This document shows positions 51,972-61,535 of a stretch of DNA of 64,000 nt, piece by piece (position 1 is the stretch's first letter; each line of letters opens with the position of its first letter). Below the pieces are notes generated by a model. That model had not been told where the DNA came from. It saw only the letters and a program-made list of their open reading frames with translations, and ran no database searches. The stretch comes from Hoeflea sp. (GTDB lineage: Bacteria; Pseudomonadota; Alphaproteobacteria; Rhizobiales; Rhizobiaceae), in assembly GCA_020637795.1 (NCBI GenBank), contig JACKJT010000001.1, forward strand, positions 434,001-498,000. The letters run 5' to 3'. A program made the translations under genes and the position numbers.

Positions 51972-52727
51972 TCACCTTCCCGCCAGGATCCCCGAAGACG
52001 AAAACCCGCCGTCGATGACCAGAACGTGGCCGTTGATGTAGCTGGCTTTCGCCGAGAGCAGGAAAAGGATGGCGTCGGCGATTTCCTCCGGGCGGCCGTA
52101 GCGGCGGAGCGGGATCTGCGCGGTCCAGCGCTTGCGGTCGTCGATGGTGTGAAGACCCGCAATCAGCGGCGTGTCGACCGGCCCGGGTGCTACGACATTG
52201 ACACGGACGCCGGAGGCGCCCCACTCGTTGGCCAGCACCTGGCTCATCAGGATGACGCCGGCCTTGGAGGCGCCGTAGGCGGCCCTGCCCGCATTGGCGC
52301 GGATGCCTGACGCCGAGGAAAGATTGACGATCGACAGCGTGTCGCCCATCTGGTCGAGGCAGGCGCGGCAGGTGATGAAGCTGCCGGTCAGGTTGACGTC
52401 GAGGATCTGGCGAAAGATCTCGGCGCTGGTCTTCTCCGCCGGGATGTCGCGGGCGATGCCGGCGCAGTTGACCAGCCCGGTGACCGGCCCGAAGGCGTCG
52501 ACGGCCTGGGACAGGCACTCGGCCACTTCCTCCTCGTCGGTGACATCACAGGTGAGCGCCAGTACGTCCTCGCCCGCCAGGCGATCCTCGATGCGGACGA
52601 TCGCCTCCGCACTTGCGTCGAGAATGGTGACGAAGACGCCCTCATCGATCAGCGCCAGCGCGGTCACCTCGCCGATGCCGGAAGCGCCACCGGTGACAAC
52701 GACATGACCGGTGGCGCCGGCACTCAC
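51972..52727 (-). CDS. Short-chain dehydrogenase/reductase
   Basis: A 251-residue classical SDR. The cofactor motif is VVTGGASGIGEV, followed by NCAG, the catalytic NLSSASG and YGASK (Tyr-x-x-x-Lys), and PGPVDTPLIAGL. It probably oxidises or reduces a hydroxyacyl or alcohol substrate with NAD(P). Its start overlaps the stop of the thiolase gene by four bases, so both likely serve one pathway for CoA thioester breakdown. Confidence 0.92.
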   Translation of the reverse strand: MSAGATGHVVVTGGASGIGEVTALALIDEGVFVTILDASAEAIVRIEDRLAGEDVLALTCDVTDEEEVAECLSQAVDAFGPVTGLVNCAGIARDIPAEKTSAEIFRQILDVNLTGSFITCRACLDQMGDTLSIVNLSSASGIRANAGRAAYGASKAGVILMSQVLANEWGASGVRVNVVAPGPVDTPLIAGLHTIDDRKRWTAQIPLRRYGRPEEIADAILFLLSAKASYINGHVLVIDGGFSSSGILAGR

Positions 52728-53890
52728 CGGATGCGCTCGAGGATGGAGACGTAATTGGCGACCGCGGCGCCGCCCATGTTGAAGATGCCGCCGAGCGTTG
52801 CGTCCTTGACCTGGATGCCTCCCGCGTCGCCGGTCAGCTGCATGGCAGAGAGCACGTGCATGGAGACGCCGGTTGCGCCGATCGGGTGGCCCTTGGCCTT
52901 GAGGCCGCCCGAGGGATTGACCGGCAGGCGGCCATCCTTCTGGGTTTCGCCGCTCATGGCGACGTCGCCGCCCTGCCCCGGCTTGGCGAGCCCCATCGCC
53001 TCGTACTCGATCAGTTCGGCGATGGTGAAGCAGTCGTGGGTCTCGACGAAGGAGAGATCGTCGAGCGAGGTCTTCGAATTGGCGAAAGCCCGTTTCCAGC
53101 CGAGCGCGCAGCCCTCGAAGGCGAGAATGTCGCGCTTGGACATCGGCAGGAAATCCTGCACGTGCTCGGCGGCGCGGAACAGCACGGCGCGGGGCGCCTG
53201 CATGGCGGTGGTGACATCGGCAAGCACGATGGCCGCGGCGCCGTCGGAGACCAGCGAGCAGTCGGTGCGCTTGAGCGGACCGGCGACATAAGGGTTCTTG
53301 TCGCTCTCGGCGCGGCAGAACTCGTAGCCCAGATCCTTGCGCATCTGCGCCCAGGGGTTATCGACGCCGTTCTTGTGGTTCTTGGCGGCGATCGCGGCAA
53401 GGCCGTCGGACTGGTCGCCATATTTCTGGAAATAGCCGTCGGCGATCTTGCCGAAGACCCCGGCGAAGCCCGCCGGGGTGTCGCCGTCCTCGGGCAGGTA
53501 GGAGGCGCGCAGCAGGTTGGCGCCGACCTGCGGCCCGGGTGTCGTGGTCATCTGCTCGACGCCGACCACCAGCACCCGGCGCGCTGCACCCGCACGGATC
53601 GCCTTGATGCCCTGGTGCACGGCGGCGGAACCGGTGGCGCAGGCGTTCTCGACACGGGTCGCGGGCTTGAAGCGGAACGCATCATCGGCCTGCAGCACCA
53701 GGCTTGCGGTGAAATCCTGGGCGGAGAAGCCGGCATTGAAATGACCGAGATAGATTTCATCGATGTCGGACGCTTCGAGTCCGGCATGCTCGACCGCCTC
53801 GCGCGCCACCCGCGTGACCAGGCTTTCGACGGTTTCGTCGCTGTGTTTGCCAAAGGGCGTGTGGGCCCAGCCGATGATACAGGCGCTCAT
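52724..53890 (-). CDS. Thiolase family protein (SCP2-type acetyl-CoA acetyltransferase)
   Basis: A 388-residue enzyme of the SCP2-thiolase branch. The nucleophile Cys lies in RVENACATGSAA. The second half has THDCFTIAELIEYEAMGL and the catalytic His in GGLKAKGHPIGATG; the second active-site Cys of biosynthetic thiolases is replaced in this branch. It precedes, and overlaps by four bases, the SDR gene. Confidence 0.93.
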   Translation of the reverse strand: MSACIIGWAHTPFGKHSDETVESLVTRVAREAVEHAGLEASDIDEIYLGHFNAGFSAQDFTASLVLQADDAFRFKPATRVENACATGSAAVHQGIKAIRAGAARRVLVVGVEQMTTTPGPQVGANLLRASYLPEDGDTPAGFAGVFGKIADGYFQKYGDQSDGLAAIAAKNHKNGVDNPWAQMRKDLGYEFCRAESDKNPYVAGPLKRTDCSLVSDGAAAIVLADVTTAMQAPRAVLFRAAEHVQDFLPMSKRDILAFEGCALGWKRAFANSKTSLDDLSFVETHDCFTIAELIEYEAMGLAKPGQGGDVAMSGETQKDGRLPVNPSGGLKAKGHPIGATGVSMHVLSAMQLTGDAGGIQVKDATLGGIFNMGGAAVANYVSILERIR

Positions 53891-54035
53891 GATCTACTCT
53901 CCGGGAATCTTGTCCTTGCTGGCGCGCATTTTGATCCCGCGGGCGGCTTTGTAAAGGGGAGAACGGAATCATGCCCGCGACCGGCCTGTCGGTGCCGGCC
54001 GCGGGGAAGGGAAACCGTCGCCTGCAGAGCGGGCT

Positions 54036-54644
54036 CTATCCGGGCATATGGGCCTGATCGAATTCGAGCACCTGTTGCGCCGATGGGCGCGCCTGGCAGC
54101 GTTCGATCCACTCCCGGACGACCTGCACATCCGGCGTGGCCTGGGGCATCCAGGTGTAGGGCGAGATCAGCAGCAGGTCGGCGGCCGAAAACTCCGAACC
54201 CATCAGATAGGGCGTCTTTTCGAGCTGGGCGGTGAGCCGCGCCGCCACTTCCGGCGCTCCACGGAATGTGGCGTCGAGATAGGGATGTTTGAGCCCGGCG
54301 GCGGTGAAAACCAGCACAGGCTCGACCACATTGCCATACCAGGCGAGCCAGCTCAGATAGGCGCCGCGATCCGGATCGCCGACCGAGCGGCCAAGTCGCT
54401 TCTCGGCAAACAGGTCGGTCAGATAGAGAATGATGGCGTTGGATTCCCATATTTCGACCCCGTCATGCACCAGCAGCGGCACCTTGCCTTCGGGATGCGG
54501 ATTGGACGGATCGGCGCCGCCCGATCCGTCATGGCGGGTAACGGTGACGATGCGGATGTCGACCTGATCGAGCACGCCAAGCTCGATGAGCAGGCGGACG
54601 ATGCGGGATGAGCGTGACTGGGGCGAATGGTAGAGCGTCAGCAT
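54036..54644 (-). CDS. Glutathione S-transferase family protein
   Basis: A 202-residue protein starting at the ATG at 54644 with AGGAG seven bases upstream. The N-terminal thioredoxin-like domain (MLTLYHSPQSRSSRIVRLLIEL) has GKVPLLVHDGVEIWESNAIILYL with the Glu-Ser pair that binds the glutathione gamma-Glu. The C-terminal helical domain includes FSAADLLLISP. It probably conjugates or isomerises an electrophile. A 23-base perfect palindrome lies 50 bases upstream. Confidence 0.9.
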   Translation of the reverse strand: MLTLYHSPQSRSSRIVRLLIELGVLDQVDIRIVTVTRHDGSGGADPSNPHPEGKVPLLVHDGVEIWESNAIILYLTDLFAEKRLGRSVGDPDRGAYLSWLAWYGNVVEPVLVFTAAGLKHPYLDATFRGAPEVAARLTAQLEKTPYLMGSEFSAADLLLISPYTWMPQATPDVQVVREWIERCQARPSAQQVLEFDQAHMPG

Positions 54645-54987
54645 TTGGGATCTCCTGTCCGGTTGGTGGTTCGGAGGCCTGACTAGCATTGCCATGCTGA
54701 CAGATTCTGTCAGCATAATTCAACCCGCCGGTCGAGCGGCCGGAAGCGCCAGAGATCGCCGCAGTCGCCTCAAGCTTCGAACTGCCGGCACGGCCTGGTA
54801 CAGGCGCTGGTGATGCCCGCAGCCGTGGCCCCGGGCGTCCGGCATTTTTCAGCCTCAATGTCGCGGAATGGCGCGTGCGACACGGAAAAATCGGCCATGG
54901 TTTTCGGGTTGCTTACGCGAGTTTACGCTGCGCGGTCCGCCGGTTCGCAGCTTGCAGCCGATCAGATGAAACCGGGGGGATTTCACA
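54645..54987. other. Divergent intergenic region
   Basis: About 340 bases between the glutathione transferase and EamA-type genes. The left end holds the palindrome at 54694-54716. A GGGGGGA lies 8 bases before the EamA-type ATG. I see no ORF of interest. Confidence 0.5.
54694..54716. promoter_or_regulatory. Perfect 10-3-10 palindrome upstream of glutathione transferase
   Basis: Arms ATGCTGACAG and CTGTCAGCAT with the spacer ATT form an exact inverted repeat 50 bases upstream of the transferase ATG. The size suits a dimeric repressor of the TetR, MarR or GntR kind; no such regulator gene is adjacent. Confidence 0.65.
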
Positions 54988-56022
54988 ATGACCGCAGTGG
55001 CCTCCGTCGCGCCTGTCCAGACCTCGCGTCCGCTCGAGGGCATTGCCTGTGTGCTCGGCGGCGCCTGGTGTTTTGTCGGGCAGGACCTGATGGTCAAGGA
55101 CCTGCTCGGGGCGCAACCCTTGTGGATGCTGATCTTCGCCCGGGCCTGCATCGCCGTGCTGGTGCTTGTGCCGCTGATCATCTGGCTTGGCGGCAAGCAC
55201 AGGCTCTATACGCCGCTGTGGCCGATCCACCTGGTGCGGGCGTTCCTGCTGACCGGCGGCTTCGCGATGTTCTACGCCGCCTTTCCGTTCATGCGGCTGG
55301 CTCAGGTGTCGACGATCTTCTTCTCGGCGCCCTTGTTCATCGGCATCCTTGCCGCGCTGTTTCTCGGCGAGCGAATGGGCGCGCACCGGATCGCAGCCCT
55401 CGTGGCGGGTTTCAGCGGGGTGCTGATCGCCATGGCGCCCGGTCAGGACAGCTTCCAGTGGGTGGCGCTGCTGCCGCTGATCTGCGCCATGTCCTACGCG
55501 GCATCGATGATCCTGACGCGGAGGGTCGGCGACGGCGAAAGCAGCCTGACCATGGGGCTGTGGACCATCGGCGGCTCCGGGGTGATGATCTGGCCGCTGG
55601 GCTGGCTGGTCAATACGCTGGTGCCGATGGGACCGGAATTTCATCACCTGCGGCTTGAATTCATCGTGCCGGATGCGGCCCAGATGGCAAATCTGGCGCT
55701 TCTTGGCGTGGTGGGAATGACCGGCTACATCCTTCTGAGCCGCGCCTACCAGGTGGCCAATGCCAGCCTGATCGCACCGTTCGACTATGCCTACCTGCCG
55801 TTTGCCGCGACGGCGGCCTGGTTCTTCTGGGGCGAAGTTCCGGCACTCAACACGCTTGCCGGAATGGCGCTGATCATCGGCGCCGGGCTCTATATCGGCT
55901 ATCGCGAGCTGCGCGCCCCCGAGAGGGCCGAGACGCCCGCGCCAGTGGGCGAGACCCTGATCGCCACCGGCGTTCCGGCGGTGACCGAAGACACCGATCT
56001 CCCCCCTGCCACCAGCCTGTAG
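54988..56022 (+). CDS. EamA/DMT-superfamily transporter
   Basis: A 344-residue membrane protein with ten helices and a Pro/Thr-rich 40-residue tail. It begins LEGIACVLGGAWCFVGQDLMVKDLLG, and the two repeats include RAFLLTGGFAMFYAAFPFMRLAQVSTIFFSAPLFIGILAALFLGE. It belongs to the S-adenosylmethionine-transporter/RhtA-like branch by appearance. It stands upstream of the bet operon in the same direction but is separated from betI by 130 bases that include the BetI operator. Confidence 0.88.
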   Translation: MTAVASVAPVQTSRPLEGIACVLGGAWCFVGQDLMVKDLLGAQPLWMLIFARACIAVLVLVPLIIWLGGKHRLYTPLWPIHLVRAFLLTGGFAMFYAAFPFMRLAQVSTIFFSAPLFIGILAALFLGERMGAHRIAALVAGFSGVLIAMAPGQDSFQWVALLPLICAMSYAASMILTRRVGDGESSLTMGLWTIGGSGVMIWPLGWLVNTLVPMGPEFHHLRLEFIVPDAAQMANLALLGVVGMTGYILLSRAYQVANASLIAPFDYAYLPFAATAAWFFWGEVPALNTLAGMALIIGAGLYIGYRELRAPERAETPAPVGETLIATGVPAVTEDTDLPPATSL

Positions 56023-56071
56023 CGCCGGACCGCAGCAGCCACCGGGCGGATGCCGCCGCAAGAGTTTTTTG

Positions 56072-56091
56072 TTGATTGACCAGTCAATCAA
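56072..56091. promoter_or_regulatory. BetI operator
   Basis: TTGATTGAC-CA-GTCAATCAA is a perfect 9-2-9 inverted repeat 63 bases before the betI start codon. It matches the known style of BetI sites, with the core TTGAnTGGnCnATCAA-like symmetry, so choline-responsive autorepression of the operon is likely. Confidence 0.8.
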
Positions 56092-56154
56092 AACTAGACT
56101 TGCGCTGTCGTCGGGGTTCCGGCCCCGACCATCCACTCCTCGGGAGATGCGCAA

Positions 56155-56748
56155 ATGCCCAAGATCGGCATGGAACCAATCCGCCGCAAGGCGCTCACGG
56201 ACGCGGCCATCGAAGCCATCGGCGCGCGCGGCTCGATGGATGTGACGATGTCGGACATCGCCGGACGCGCCGGCGTGTCGCCGGCGCTGGCACACCACTA
56301 TTTCGGCTCCAAGGACCAGCTGATCACCGCGTCGGTGCGGGCCCTGCTCAGCGATCTGAGACGCGACACGGTGGTGGCCCTGAAACAGGCCCGCGGTCAC
56401 CGGGCGCGGGTCTCGGCCATCATCGCGGTCAGCTTTTCCGACAAGCAGTTTTCAGAGGACGTGGTTGCGGCCTGGCTGGCGTTCTACGTCGACGCCCAGC
56501 GCGCGCCGGAGATCCGGCGGCTGCTTTCGGTCTATGCGCGGCGGCTGCATTCCAACCTGATGAGCGGGCTCGCGCCGCTCTGCGGCCAGTACGAGGCCGA
56601 GCGCATCGCCGAAGGCGCGGCTGCAATGATCGACGGGCTCTACATCCGCAAGGCGCTGGGCACCGGGCCGGCGCGGCATGACGCCGTGGCGCTGGTCGAG
56701 GATCACATCGAAACGCAACTGCTCGAAATTCGCGGGAGGACGGTATGA
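56155..56748 (+). CDS. betI: Choline-responsive TetR-family repressor BetI
   Basis: A 197-residue repressor. The helix-turn-helix domain reads MEPIRRKALTDAAIEAIGARGSMDVTMSDIAGRAGVSPALAHHYFGSKDQLI, followed by the BetI-type ligand domain ending with IETQLLEI. It represses the bet genes and is released when choline is present. It is the first gene of the operon and overlaps betC by four bases. Confidence 0.95.
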   Translation: MPKIGMEPIRRKALTDAAIEAIGARGSMDVTMSDIAGRAGVSPALAHHYFGSKDQLITASVRALLSDLRRDTVVALKQARGHRARVSAIIAVSFSDKQFSEDVVAAWLAFYVDAQRAPEIRRLLSVYARRLHSNLMSGLAPLCGQYEAERIAEGAAAMIDGLYIRKALGTGPARHDAVALVEDHIETQLLEIRGRTV

Positions 56749-58283
56749 CGGACGCAAGCGCCAAGAGGCCAAACATTCTGATCCTGATGGTCGACCAGCT
56801 TAACGGCACGCTGTTCCCTGACGGCCCCGCAGACTTCCTGCACGCGCCGAATCTGAAGGCGCTTGCGGCGCGCTCGGTCAGGTTTGCCAACAACTACACA
56901 GCCTCGCCGCTGTGCGCGCCGGGTCGCGCCTCGTTCATGTCGGGGCAATTGCCGCGGCGGACGCGGGTCTATGACAACGCGGCCGAGTTCGCCTCCGACA
57001 TTCCAACCTATGCGCATCACCTGCGGCGTGCCGGTTATTACACCTGCCTGTCGGGCAAGATGCACTTTGTCGGCCCCGACCAGATGCACGGCTTCGAGGA
57101 GCGGCTGACCACCGACATCTACCCGGCCGATTTCGGCTGGACCCCGGACTACCGCAAGCCCGGCGAGCGGATCGACTGGTGGTATCACAATCTCGGGTCC
57201 GTCACCGGCGCGGGCGTGGCCGAGACCTCGAACCAGATGGAATATGACGACGAAGTGGCGTTCTTCGCCACGCAGAAGCTGCACCAGCTGTCGCGCACCA
57301 GCGACAATCCGGAAGCCCGTCCCTGGGCGCTGACGGTGTCGTTCACCCATCCGCACGACCCCTACGTGGCGCGCAAGCAGTACTGGGATCTCTATGAGGA
57401 TTGCCCGGAACTGGCGCCGCGGGTGCCGCCGATCCCCTATAACGAGATGGACCAGCACTCGCAGCGGCTCTACAAGGCCAATGACAGCGAGCGTTTCGAC
57501 ATCACGCACGACAATGTGCGGCGCTCGCGTCAGGCCTATTTCGCCAACATCTCCTATCTCGACGACAAGATCGGCGGTATTCTCTCGACGCTCGAAGCCA
57601 CGCGAATGGCCGACAACACCATCGTCGTGTTCTGCTCCGACCATGGCGACATGCTCGGCGAGCGCGGCATGTGGTTCAAGATGAGCTTCTTCGAAGGCTC
57701 GGCGCGGGTGCCGCTGATGATATCGGTTCCGGGCGGCCAAGGCCGCCGGGTTGCCGAGCCGACCTCCAATCTCGACATCACCCCGACCCTGGCAGCACTT
57801 GCCGGCGTGTCGCTCGACGAGGTTGCGCCGTGGACCGATGGCGAAAGCCTGGTTGCTTGCATGGACGGCGAGACGCGCACCACGCCGGTGTTGATGGAAT
57901 ATGCGGCCGAAGGCTCGCAGGCTCCCTTGGTGGCGATCCGCGACGGCAAATACAAGTTCAGCCATTGCGAACTCGATCCGCCGCTGCTGTTCGACCTCGA
58001 AGCCGATCCGGACGAGCTCACCAATCTCGCGGCCGACCCGGCCCATGCCGACCGCGTGACTGGTTACATGGCGCAGGTTCGGGCGAAATGGGACATGGCG
58101 GGCTATGACGCCGAGGTGCGGCAAAGCCAGGCACGGCGCTGGGTGGTCTACGAGGCGCTCAGAAACGGCAACTACTATCCGTGGGATTTCCAGCCGCTGC
58201 AGAAGGCCTCGGAGCGCTACATGCGCAACCACATGGATCTCAACATCCTCGAAGAATCGCAACGGTTTCCGCGCGGCGAATAG
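56745..58283 (+). CDS. betC: Choline-sulfatase BetC
   Basis: A 512-residue sulfatase converting choline-O-sulfate to choline and sulfate. The active-site motif LCAPGRASFMSG has Cys57, which is changed to formylglycine. NILILMVDQLNGTLFP carries the metal-binding aspartates, and FCSDHGDMLGERG the further ligands. Its presence between betI and betB is typical of rhizobia. It links this operon with the sulfate-assimilation genes 3 kb downstream. Confidence 0.96.
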   Translation: MTDASAKRPNILILMVDQLNGTLFPDGPADFLHAPNLKALAARSVRFANNYTASPLCAPGRASFMSGQLPRRTRVYDNAAEFASDIPTYAHHLRRAGYYTCLSGKMHFVGPDQMHGFEERLTTDIYPADFGWTPDYRKPGERIDWWYHNLGSVTGAGVAETSNQMEYDDEVAFFATQKLHQLSRTSDNPEARPWALTVSFTHPHDPYVARKQYWDLYEDCPELAPRVPPIPYNEMDQHSQRLYKANDSERFDITHDNVRRSRQAYFANISYLDDKIGGILSTLEATRMADNTIVVFCSDHGDMLGERGMWFKMSFFEGSARVPLMISVPGGQGRRVAEPTSNLDITPTLAALAGVSLDEVAPWTDGESLVACMDGETRTTPVLMEYAAEGSQAPLVAIRDGKYKFSHCELDPPLLFDLEADPDELTNLAADPAHADRVTGYMAQVRAKWDMAGYDAEVRQSQARRWVVYEALRNGNYYPWDFQPLQKASERYMRNHMDLNILEESQRFPRGE

Positions 58284-58313
58284 CCCGGAACCGGAATCCA
58301 AAGGAGACAGCAC

Positions 58314-59777
58314 ATGAACGCACAGCCCCCCGCCTCGCACCACATCGGCGGCGCTTACATCGAGGATGACGCCGGCGCGGTGATCGAGAGCATCTACCCG
58401 GCAACGGGAGAGGTGAACGCACGGCTCCATTCCGCCACGCCCGCGATCGTTGAAAAAGCCGTGGCTGCGGCGAAGGCCGCGCAACCGGCCTGGGCCAGGC
58501 TGAAGGGCGTGGAACGCGGGCGGATCCTGTTGCGCACGGCGCAGATCCTGCGCGAGCGCAACGAGGAACTCAGCCGGATCGAGACGCTCGACACCGGCAA
58601 GGCGATCCAGGAAACGCTGGTGGCGGACGCGGCATCGGCCGCCGACGCGCTCGAATATTTCGGCGGGCTGGCGGGTGCCATTACTGGCGAACACGTCGAT
58701 CTGGGCGGCGACTTCGTTTACACACGGCGCGAACCGCTCGGGATCTGCGCCGGCATCGGCGCCTGGAACTACCCGATCCAGATCGCCGCGTGGAAATCCG
58801 CCCCGGCGCTCGCCTGCGGCAACGCCTTCATCTTCAAGCCTTCGGAAATGACGCCATTGACGGCGCTGCTGCTGGCCGAAGCCTTCAAGGACGCCGGCCT
58901 GCCCGACGGTATCTTCAACGTGGTTCAGGGTTACGGCGATGTCGGTGCGGCGCTGGCCTCACACCCTGATATTGCGAAAGTATCGCTCACCGGCTCGGTG
59001 CCGACCGGAGCCAAGGTGCTGGCGGCGGCCGCGCCGACCATCAAGGCGGTGACGATGGAGCTTGGCGGCAAGTCGCCGATCCTGGTGTTCGACGACGCCG
59101 ACATCGAAAGCGCCATCGGCGGCGCCATGCTCGGCAATTTCTATTCGACCGGACAGATCTGTTCGAACGGCACACGGGTGTTCGTGCAGCGCGGCGTGCA
59201 TGACCGCTTCCTCGAGCGGCTGAAGACCCGCACCGAGGCGATCCGGCTCGGCGATCCGCTCGATCCCGAAACGCATCTGGGACCGATGGTCTCGAAGGCG
59301 CAGCGCGACAAGGTGCTGGGCTACATCGAGACCGGCAGACGCGAGGGCGCGCGGCTTGTCACCGGCGGTAGCGTGCCTGAGATGCAGGGCTTCGAGAACG
59401 GCGCCTGGATCCAGCCGACCGTGTTTGCCGGTGTCACCGACGAGATGACGATCGCGCGGGAGGAAATCTTCGGCCCGGTGATGAGCGTGCTCAGCTTCGA
59501 CGACGAGGACGAGGCGATCGCGCGCGCCAACGACACCCAGTTCGGTCTGGCCGCCGGCGTCTTCACCGCAGACCTCACGCGGGCGCACCGGGTGATCGCA
59601 GGGCTCGATGCCGGCACGACGTGGATCAACACCTACAACCTCACCCCGGTCGAGGCCCCCTTCGGCGGGGTCAAGCAATCGGGCATCGGGCGCGAGAATT
59701 CCCGCGCCGCGATCGAGCACTACACGCGGCTGAAGAGCGTCTACGTGGCCGCCGGCCCCGTCGACAGCCCCTACTGA
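58314..59777 (+). CDS. betB: Betaine aldehyde dehydrogenase BetB
   Basis: A 487-residue NAD(P)-dependent enzyme oxidising betaine aldehyde to glycine betaine. The catalytic Glu lies in MELGGKSPI and the catalytic Cys in GQICSNGTRVF. GAWNYPIQIAAWKSAPALACGNAFIFKPSE is the cofactor region, and NTYNLTPVEAPFGGVKQSGIGREN is typical of BetB. AAGGAG lies before the ATG, 30 bases after betC. Confidence 0.97.
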   Translation: MNAQPPASHHIGGAYIEDDAGAVIESIYPATGEVNARLHSATPAIVEKAVAAAKAAQPAWARLKGVERGRILLRTAQILRERNEELSRIETLDTGKAIQETLVADAASAADALEYFGGLAGAITGEHVDLGGDFVYTRREPLGICAGIGAWNYPIQIAAWKSAPALACGNAFIFKPSEMTPLTALLLAEAFKDAGLPDGIFNVVQGYGDVGAALASHPDIAKVSLTGSVPTGAKVLAAAAPTIKAVTMELGGKSPILVFDDADIESAIGGAMLGNFYSTGQICSNGTRVFVQRGVHDRFLERLKTRTEAIRLGDPLDPETHLGPMVSKAQRDKVLGYIETGRREGARLVTGGSVPEMQGFENGAWIQPTVFAGVTDEMTIAREEIFGPVMSVLSFDDEDEAIARANDTQFGLAAGVFTADLTRAHRVIAGLDAGTTWINTYNLTPVEAPFGGVKQSGIGRENSRAAIEHYTRLKSVYVAAGPVDSPY

Positions 59778-59800
59778 GAATGACGAAAGGACATCCCATC

Positions 59801-61477
59801 ATGGAAGCAGATTTCGTCATCGTCGGCGCGGGGTCGGCAGGCTCGGCGATGGCCGCGCGGCTGAGCGAGGACGGCAAGCATTCGGTCATCGTCATCGAAC
59901 ATGGCGGATCGGATTTCGGCCCGTTCATCCAGATGCCCGCGGCGCTGTCCTACCCGATGAACATGGGGATCTATGACTGGGGCTACACCACCGAGCCCGA
60001 ACCCAATCTCGGCAACCGGCGCCTCGCCGCACCGCGCGGCAAGGTGATCGGCGGATCGTCGTCGATCAACGGCATGGTGTTCGTGCGCGGCCACGCCGAG
60101 GACTTCAACCACTGGGCGGACCAGGGCGCCACCGGCTGGTCGTTCGCCGACGTGCTGCCCTATTTCAAGCGCATGGAAACCTCGCACCAGGATGGCGGCA
60201 TCGGCGGTGAGGACGGTTGGCGCGGCACCGACGGACCGCTGCACGTGCAGCGCGGGCCGGCGGTCAATCCGCTGTTTTCGGCCTTCATCGAAGCCGGCAG
60301 GCAGGCGGGCTACGGCGTGACGCGGGACTATAACGGATCGCGCCAGGAGGGCTTCGGCCTGATGGAGCAGACCATTCACAAGGGCCAGCGCTGGTCGACG
60401 GCGGAGGCCTATCTGAAGCCGGCGCTGAAGCGCAAAAACGTGAGTCTCGTCAAGGGTCTGGCCCGGCGGGTTGTGATCGAGAATCACCGTGCCACCGGGG
60501 TCGAACTCGACGTTCGCGGATCGATTCAGGTTGTTAAGGCACGGCGTGAGGTTGTCATCGCCGCGTCTGCCTTCAACTCGCCGAAGCTGTTGATGCTGTC
60601 GGGCATCGGCCCGGCCGCGCATCTCGCCGAACACGGCATCGAGGTGGTTGCCGACCGCCCCGGCGTCGGCGCCAACCTGCAGGATCATCTCGAGGTCTAC
60701 ATCCAGCAGGAATGCATCCAGCCGATCACGCTTTATTCGAAACTCAACCTGTTCTCGAAGGCCATCATCGGGGCGCAGTGGCTGTTCCTGAGAAAGGGGC
60801 TCGGCACCTCGAACCAGTTCGAGGCCTGCGGTTTCATCCGCTCTGACGCGGGTGTGCCCTACCCCGATATCCAGTTCCATTTCCTGCCCGGCGCGATCCG
60901 CTACGACGGCAAGGCGGCCGCCCCGATGCACGGCTTCCAGGCCCATGTCGGGCCGATGCGCTCGCCTTCGCGCGGGGCTGTGACCCTGCGCTCCGGCGAG
61001 GCCAAGGACGCGCCGGTGATCCGCTTCAACTACATGAGCCACGAGGAAGACTGGCGCGATTTCCGCCGCGCTGTCAGGATCACCCGCGAGGTGTTCGGGC
61101 AGGCTGCGTTCGATCCGTTCCGCGGCAAGGAAATCCAGCCGGGCAGCCACATCCAGAGTGACGCCGAAATCGACGACTTCATCCGCGAGCACGCCGAGAG
61201 CGCCTACCACCCTTGCGGCACCTGCCGGATGGGACGTGCCGACGATCCCTCCGCGGTGGTCGATCCGGAAACCCGGGTGATCGGAGTCGAGGGATTGCGG
61301 GTCGCCGATTCCTCGATCTTCCCGCGGGTGACCAACGGCAATCTCAACGGCCCCTCGATCATGACCGGCGAGAAGGCCGCCGATCACATTCTCGGGCGCA
61401 CGCCGCTGGCGCCGAGCAATCTCGAGCCCTGGATGAACCCGGACTGGCGCGAGACCGACCGGCTGAAACAAGACTGA
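59801..61477 (+). CDS. betA: Choline dehydrogenase BetA
   Basis: A 558-residue membrane-associated FAD enzyme of the GMC family, oxidising choline to betaine aldehyde. The FAD motif FVIVGAGSAGSAMAARL is at residues 4-20, LAAPRGKVIGGSSSINGMVFVRG follows, and the catalytic His is in YHPCGTCRMG. I chose the ATG at 59801 because AAGGA lies nine bases upstream; an ATG at 59780 has no such site. It completes the choline-O-sulfate to glycine betaine pathway. Confidence 0.97.
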   Translation: MEADFVIVGAGSAGSAMAARLSEDGKHSVIVIEHGGSDFGPFIQMPAALSYPMNMGIYDWGYTTEPEPNLGNRRLAAPRGKVIGGSSSINGMVFVRGHAEDFNHWADQGATGWSFADVLPYFKRMETSHQDGGIGGEDGWRGTDGPLHVQRGPAVNPLFSAFIEAGRQAGYGVTRDYNGSRQEGFGLMEQTIHKGQRWSTAEAYLKPALKRKNVSLVKGLARRVVIENHRATGVELDVRGSIQVVKARREVVIAASAFNSPKLLMLSGIGPAAHLAEHGIEVVADRPGVGANLQDHLEVYIQQECIQPITLYSKLNLFSKAIIGAQWLFLRKGLGTSNQFEACGFIRSDAGVPYPDIQFHFLPGAIRYDGKAAAPMHGFQAHVGPMRSPSRGAVTLRSGEAKDAPVIRFNYMSHEEDWRDFRRAVRITREVFGQAAFDPFRGKEIQPGSHIQSDAEIDDFIREHAESAYHPCGTCRMGRADDPSAVVDPETRVIGVEGLRVADSSIFPRVTNGNLNGPSIMTGEKAADHILGRTPLAPSNLEPWMNPDWRETDRLKQD

Positions 61478-61513
61478 GAGATACTAGTCGCGGTCATTTT
61501 AGCGATGTGATGT

Positions 61514-61535
61514 GGTCGCGCCTCAAGGCGCGATC
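61514..61535. terminator. Hairpin between convergent betA and cysQ
   Basis: TCGCGCC-TCAA-GGCGCGA is a perfect 7-bp stem between the ends of betA and cysQ. There is no T run on either strand, so termination here is only plausible. Confidence 0.4.
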
